A DNA stretch of 5,321 bases from an uncultured Erysipelotrichaceae bacterium. Its GTDB lineage: Bacteria > Bacillota_I > Bacilli_A > Erysipelotrichales > Erysipelotrichaceae. A program made the translations under genes and the position numbers. Where the stretch lies: assembly GCA_937893115.1 (NCBI GenBank), contig CALBGK010000250.1, positions 1-5,321 on the forward strand, written 5' to 3'. This document shows, one piece after another, positions 1-5,321 of the stretch. The notes beneath the pieces were generated by a model. The model worked only from the letters and a program-made list of their open reading frames with translations. It did no database searches and was not told where the DNA came from. Every line of letters begins with the position of its first letter. The first letter of the stretch is position 1.

Positions 1-2551
1 CAGTAATCTTAGATAAGAATCGTTCCGTACGGCTCGAGCGTGGATTTACTTCTAAGACATAGACAGTCTCATTTTTGTCGACGATGAATTGAATGTTATA
101 TAAACCGATAAACTTAAATCCCTTACCAATTCTAATCGAATAGTCGATGATAGTATCTTTAACCTTCTTAGAGATAGTTTGAGTAGGATATACCGAAATA
201 GAGTCACCTGAATGGACACCGGCTCTTTCAATATGTTCCATGACACCTGGGATGTATACATCTTCGCCATCACATATTGCATCTATTTCTAATTCCTTAC
301 CTACGATATATTTATCGACTAAGATCGGGGCATCATGTGAGATTTCCTTGACGGCATTTTGCATATAGTTGCTTAGCTCATGGTCATTTTGCACAATTTC
401 CATCGCTCTACCACCTAAGACATATGATGGTCTTACAAGTACTGGATAACCAATCTTATTAGCGATGACCAAAGCTTCTTCGACCGTCGTAGCTGTTTCA
501 CCTTCTGGTTGGCGAATTTCGAGCTTTTTAAGCATATTTTCAAACTCGTGTCTATCTTCAGCCAAGTCGATAGATTCTAAACTTGTACCCAAGATATTAA
601 CTCCGCGTTCTACTAAAGATTCAGCTAAGTTAATAGCGGTCTGTCCACCGAATTGAACGATAACGCCCATTGGTTTTTCTAAGTCTATGACATGCATGAC
701 ATCTTCGCTAGTTAGCGGTTCAAAATATAATTTGTCACTGATGGCAAAGTCTGTCGATACAGTTTCAGGATTATTGTTGATGATGATGGCTTCATAGCCT
801 AGACTTCTAATCGTATCGACACAATGCACTGTGGCATAGTCAAATTCGACACCCTGACCAATACGGATAGGACCAGAACCTAAGACAATAATCTTCTTGT
901 TGTCACTAGGTATAGATTCGTTTTCACTCTCATATGTCGAATAGAAGTAAGGAGTTACACTCTTATATTCACCAGCGCAAGTATCAACCATCTTATAGAC
1001 TGGAATGATATGATTTTCTTTTCTTAAAGCGTAGACATCTTCTTCTTTAACTTCCCATAAAGAAGCGATAAACGCATCAGAGAAGCCACGTTTTTTTAGT
1101 GTCTTTAAGACTTCGATATCCATCTTTTTAGTTCTTGCTGAAAGCTCTAAATTAATGATGTCTTTGATGTGTTCAAGGAAGAACATATCCATCTTAGTAA
1201 CTTTATTTAAGGTCTTAATACTCAAACCTTTGCGCAACCATTCAGCCATCGCAAAGACTCTTCTATCATCACATTCTTTAATTAGGGCTAATAGAGCTTC
1301 TTCATCATAGTCATGTAGCTCTTTAGAATATAGATGATTTACTTTCATTTCTAATGAGCGCACAGCTTTTAGAAGCGATTCTTCAAATGTACGACCGATA
1401 GACATAACTTCACCTGTCGCTTTCATTTGTGTTCCAAGACGTCTATCACCACTAGAGAATTTATCAAATGGGAAGCGCGGGAACTTAGTTACGACATAGT
1501 CTACTGTCGGTTCAAAGCATGCATAAGTTGTCTTAGTAACTGGATTTTTAATCTCATCTAAAGTCATGCCAACAGCTAATTTAGCTGAAATCTTCGCAAT
1601 AGGATAACCAGTCGCCTTACTAGCTAGGGCACTAGAGCGAGATACACGAGGATTTACTTCGATGACATAATATTTAAAGCTCTTAGGGTCGAGAGCTAAT
1701 TGCACATTACATCCGCCACAGATCTTTAAAGCACGAATAATCTTTAATGAAGCTTTCTTTAACATGTCAGCTTCATAAGCAGTTAATGTCTGTACAGGAG
1801 CTACGACGATACTATCGCCTGTATGGATGCCGACAGGGTCAACATTTTCCATATTACATACGACGATGGCATTATCATTATTATCACGAATTACTTCATA
1901 TTCGATTTCTTTAAAGCCAGCGATACTCTGTTCAATCAGACATTGATGAACTGGCGAAATCTTTAGACCTGCTTCGCATATCGCCCTCAATTGTTCCTCG
2001 TTGTCAGCGAAACCTCCGCCAGTACCACCTAAAGTATAAGCTGGTCTTACAACGACTGGATAACCCAAAGTCTTACAATATTCTACTGCCTCTTCAACTG
2101 TATGAACGATAGTGCTGTTAGGAATAGGCTCACCTATCTCTTGCATCAAGGAACGGAATAATTCACGGTCTTCAGCCTTATTGATAGCACGTAAATCAGT
2201 ACCCAGGATTTCAACGCCATACTCATCAAGAATTCCATCTTCCGATAATGCCACAACAAGATTTAAACCTGTTTGGCCACCAAGTGAACCTAAGATGGCA
2301 TCTGGTCTTTCTTTATAGATAATTCTCTTAGCGAAATCTAGATTGATAGGTTCGATATAAACTTTATCAGCGACTGCATTATCAGTCATGATAGTGGCTG
2401 GGTTAGAGTTAATCAAGATAACTTCATAACCCTCTTCCTTTAATGATTGACAAGCCTGGGTACCAGCATAGTCAAACTCGGCAGCTTGACCGATGATAAT
2501 AGGTCCTGAACCAATAACTAAAATCTTCTTAATATCTTCTCTTTTAGGCAT
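1..2551 (-). CDS. carB: Carbamoyl-phosphate synthase large subunit, 5' part
   Basis: First 850 codons of the CPS large (synthetase) subunit, also called pyrAB. They were read codon by codon with no stop or frameshift, and the gene runs off the left edge. It makes carbamoyl phosphate from bicarbonate, ammonia and two ATP. The N-terminal carboxyphosphate half shows [15 protein letters not shown] (14-28), [11 protein letters not shown]169, GGTGGG (175-180), Q284, E298, N300 and R302 ([20 protein letters not shown]). The oligomerisation region is about 400-550 ([28 protein letters not shown]). The carbamate-phosphorylating half starts near 553 with [17 protein letters not shown], then [11 protein letters not shown]707 with [26 protein letters not shown]821, and E834/N836/R838/R841 in [10 protein letters not shown]. 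After R841 the usual TVPF reads TERF, which is odd. About 215-220 residues are missing, mainly the allosteric MGS-like domain that binds UMP, ornithine or PRPP in relatives. The start overlaps carA by 8 bp and has AAGGAG 7 nt upstream. The two halves are the ancient internal duplication of the family. Confidence 0.97.
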   Translation of the reverse strand, partial: MPKREDIKKILVIGSGPIIIGQAAEFDYAGTQACQSLKEEGYEVILINSNPATIMTDNAVADKVYIEPINLDFAKRIIYKERPDAILGSLGGQTGLNLVVALSEDGILDEYGVEILGTDLRAINKAEDRELFRSLMQEIGEPIPNSTIVHTVEEAVEYCKTLGYPVVVRPAYTLGGTGGGFADNEEQLRAICEAGLKISPVHQCLIEQSIAGFKEIEYEVIRDNNDNAIVVCNMENVDPVGIHTGDSIVVAPVQTLTAYEADMLKKASLKIIRALKICGGCNVQLALDPKSFKYYVIEVNPRVSRSSALASKATGYPIAKISAKLAVGMTLDEIKNPVTKTTYACFEPTVDYVVTKFPRFPFDKFSSGDRRLGTQMKATGEVMSIGRTFEESLLKAVRSLEMKVNHLYSKELHDYDEEALLALIKECDDRRVFAMAEWLRKGLSIKTLNKVTKMDMFFLEHIKDIINLELSARTKKMDIEVLKTLKKRGFSDAFIASLWEVKEEDVYALRKENHIIPVYKMVDTCAGEYKSVTPYFYSTYESENESIPSDNKKIIVLGSGPIRIGQGVEFDYATVHCVDTIRSLGYEAIIINNNPETVSTDFAISDKLYFEPLTSEDVMHVIDLEKPMGVIVQFGGQTAINLAESLVERGVNILGTSLESIDLAEDRHEFENMLKKLEIRQPEGETATTVEEALVIANKIGYPVLVRPSYVLGGRAMEIVQNDHELSNYMQNAVKEISHDAPILVDKYIVGKELEIDAICDGEDVYIPGVMEHIERAGVHSGDSISVYPTQTISKKVKDTIIDYSIRIGKGFKFIGLYNIQFIVDKNETVYVLEVNPRSSRTERFLSKIT

Positions 2552-3593
2552 CTAGATTCTCCTTTTCCATCATTTTATTAAATTCATCAAAAATGCTTTC
2601 TTCTGGATAGAACTGAACAGAAAATGCTTGGTAACGATTATGAGTTAATCCTTCAACTGTACCATCATTTAAAGCGATGTGGCTAATAGTCAATTCTTTT
2701 TCATCAATAGATTCTTTATCAACTACATAGTTATGATTTTGATTAGTGATGACTACCTTATTATCTTTGAGTGATAATACAGGATTGCTGCCATGATGAC
2801 CAACCTTCATCTTTGTAACTTTCGCGCCACTTGCCAAAGCTAATAACTCATGTCCTAGACCGACACCCATGATGACTGTATCAGGTAATAATTCTTTAAT
2901 CGTTTCAATTGATCTCTTTAAGTCATTAGGATTGCTAGGGCCATTAGACAAGAATACGCCATCAGGCGAGAAACTTCTAACCGTCTTAGCATCGACATCA
3001 TAAGGCAAGACGATGATGTCAAAACCTTTAACTGTCAATTCTTTAAGAATATTTAATTTAATACCAAAGTCGATGATGGCAACTCTCTTACCACTGCCAG
3101 GAATAGAGAATGTCTTTAAAGATGATACTTCACTGACAAGATTTTTAATCTCATAATCTTTAAGTCTTTGTACCACTTCTTCAATATCATCGCCCTCATT
3201 AGCGAATGTCGCTTTCAATGAGCCGTTATCTCTAAGTTTTATCGTCAAAGCTCTTGTATCGATATCGGCAATACCGGCAATATTTTCGCGAAGCAAGAAA
3301 TCATTTAAGCTTTCTTGATAGCGCCAATTGCTTGGATGTTTACACTCATCTTTAATCACGATACCGAAAATAGATGGGTTGATACTTTCGTAATCATCAC
3401 GATTGATGCCACAATTACCGATAAGTGGATAGGTCATGACAACAATCTGACCAGCTGAGCTCAAATCGGTGAATACTTCTTGATAACCACTGACTGATGT
3501 ATTGAATACCAATTCACCAATCTTGTAGTTGTCGCTGCCAATTGCAATACCTTCATAAATACTGCCATCTTCTAATACAAGTAATCTTTTCAT
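2544..3593 (-). CDS. carA: Carbamoyl-phosphate synthase small subunit with degenerate glutaminase site
   Basis: Small (glutaminase) subunit of CPS, also called pyrAA, 349 residues; relatives are about 360-380. Residues 1-150 are the CarA-specific N-terminal domain ([39 protein letters not shown]). The class I amidotransferase domain starts near 168 ([18 protein letters not shown]). Normally this subunit hydrolyses glutamine and passes ammonia to CarB. Here the triad is broken: the nucleophile Cys is G245 (MGVGLGHE), the catalytic His is Y329 (QFYPE), and only the Glu, E331, remains. Pocket motifs also differ: GPSNP for GPGDP, GHE for GHQ, QNHNY for [14 protein letters not shown] for GHHGGNHPV, TDLSS for TDPSY, and no SPGPxD after HPE. 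The frame is unbroken, so it is not an obvious pseudogene. I infer a structural or regulatory subunit of an ammonia-dependent CPS. The start [10 protein letters not shown] at 3593 matches the family and has AAAGGA 5 nt upstream; an ATG at 3608 adds MERIN, overlaps pyrC and has no visible ribosome site. It overlaps carB by 8 bp. The family call is firm; loss of activity is inferred from residues. Confidence 0.95.
   Translation of the reverse strand: MKRLLVLEDGSIYEGIAIGSDNYKIGELVFNTSVSGYQEVFTDLSSAGQIVVMTYPLIGNCGINRDDYESINPSIFGIVIKDECKHPSNWRYQESLNDFLLRENIAGIADIDTRALTIKLRDNGSLKATFANEGDDIEEVVQRLKDYEIKNLVSEVSSLKTFSIPGSGKRVAIIDFGIKLNILKELTVKGFDIIVLPYDVDAKTVRSFSPDGVFLSNGPSNPNDLKRSIETIKELLPDTVIMGVGLGHELLALASGAKVTKMKVGHHGSNPVLSLKDNKVVITNQNHNYVVDKESIDEKELTISHIALNDGTVEGLTHNRYQAFSVQFYPEESIFDEFNKMMEKENLDA
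2559..2564 (-). promoter_or_regulatory. Ribosome binding site of carB
   Basis: AAGGAG on the minus strand lies 7 nt before the carB ATG at 2551. It is encoded within the carA C-terminal codons (MEKENLDA). Spacing and match are near ideal, so carB can be initiated efficiently as ribosomes finish carA, which helps balance the two subunits. Confidence 0.8.
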
Positions 3594-3595
3594 AT

Positions 3596-5321
<1,726 letters not shown>

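Noticed and set aside
52..282. 76-residue open frame on the minus strand
   Set aside because: It lies out of frame inside carB, whose continuous frame shows strong family motifs across the same bases; it has no recognisable protein features.
465..656. 63-residue plus-strand open frame
   Set aside because: Antisense shadow of carB, serine-rich low-information product with no visible ribosome site or family resemblance.
2112..2318. 68-residue plus-strand open frame
   Set aside because: Antisense to the conserved N-terminal half of carB; the composition mirrors the coding strand and nothing supports expression.
1..2551. Possible frameshift in carB
   Set aside because: All 850 codons were read from the ATG at 2551 to the edge with no stop, and family motifs appear in a single frame throughout.
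2544..3593. carA as a pseudogene
   Set aside because: Catalytic residues are lost, but there is no stop or frameshift, the ribosome site and junctions are intact, and non-catalytic motifs are conserved. A maintained non-catalytic subunit fits better, although recent decay cannot be fully excluded.
3594..3595. Promoter, attenuator or terminator between pyrC and carA or at other junctions
   Set aside because: The junctions are overlaps or 2 bp long, and no hairpin followed by a T-run was seen in the flanking coding sequence.

Overview
The window holds part of a de novo pyrimidine (UMP) biosynthesis operon from a low-GC, AT-rich bacterium. All genes are on the minus strand. In the direction of transcription the order is pyrB (3' part only), pyrC, carA/pyrAA, carB/pyrAB (5' part only). 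This matches the core order of the Bacillus-type pyr operon. The proteins also carry Firmicutes-type signatures: HPAPVNRG in PyrB, a class I dihydroorotase, and NPRSSR with FLSKIT in CarB. A Bacillota member is well supported. A more specific placement, for example in the Erysipelotrichia, would be a guess.

Layout from right to left: 5321-4816 is the C-terminal half of aspartate carbamoyltransferase; 4825-3596 is complete dihydroorotase; 3593-2544 is the complete carbamoyl-phosphate synthase (CPS) small subunit; 2551-1 is the first 850 codons of the CPS large subunit, which runs off the left edge. The genes are tightly packed: a 10-bp overlap, a 2-bp gap and an 8-bp overlap. Each internal start has its own Shine-Dalgarno sequence, so translational coupling is likely. 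There is no intergenic region, so no promoter, PyrR attenuator or terminator is visible; these would lie outside the window.

The proteins supply the first three steps of UMP synthesis. CarA and CarB make carbamoyl phosphate, PyrB condenses it with aspartate, and PyrC closes the ring to dihydroorotate.

The notable feature is CarA. The frame is intact, but the glutaminase active site is dismantled. The nucleophile Cys of G-[IV]-C-L-G-H-Q is Gly, the catalytic His of the QFHPE motif is Tyr, and several glutamine-pocket residues are changed (GHQ to GHE, GPGDP to GPSNP, QNHG to QNHN, loss of the SPGPxD tail). CarB keeps its main catalytic residues as far as visible. The sequence therefore suggests a two-subunit bacterial CPS that cannot use glutamine and runs on free ammonia or another nitrogen donor. 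This would parallel vertebrate CPS I, which also keeps a dead glutaminase domain. A second oddity is Glu-Arg replacing the near-invariant Val-Pro of the RTVPF motif in the second ATP-grasp half of CarB.
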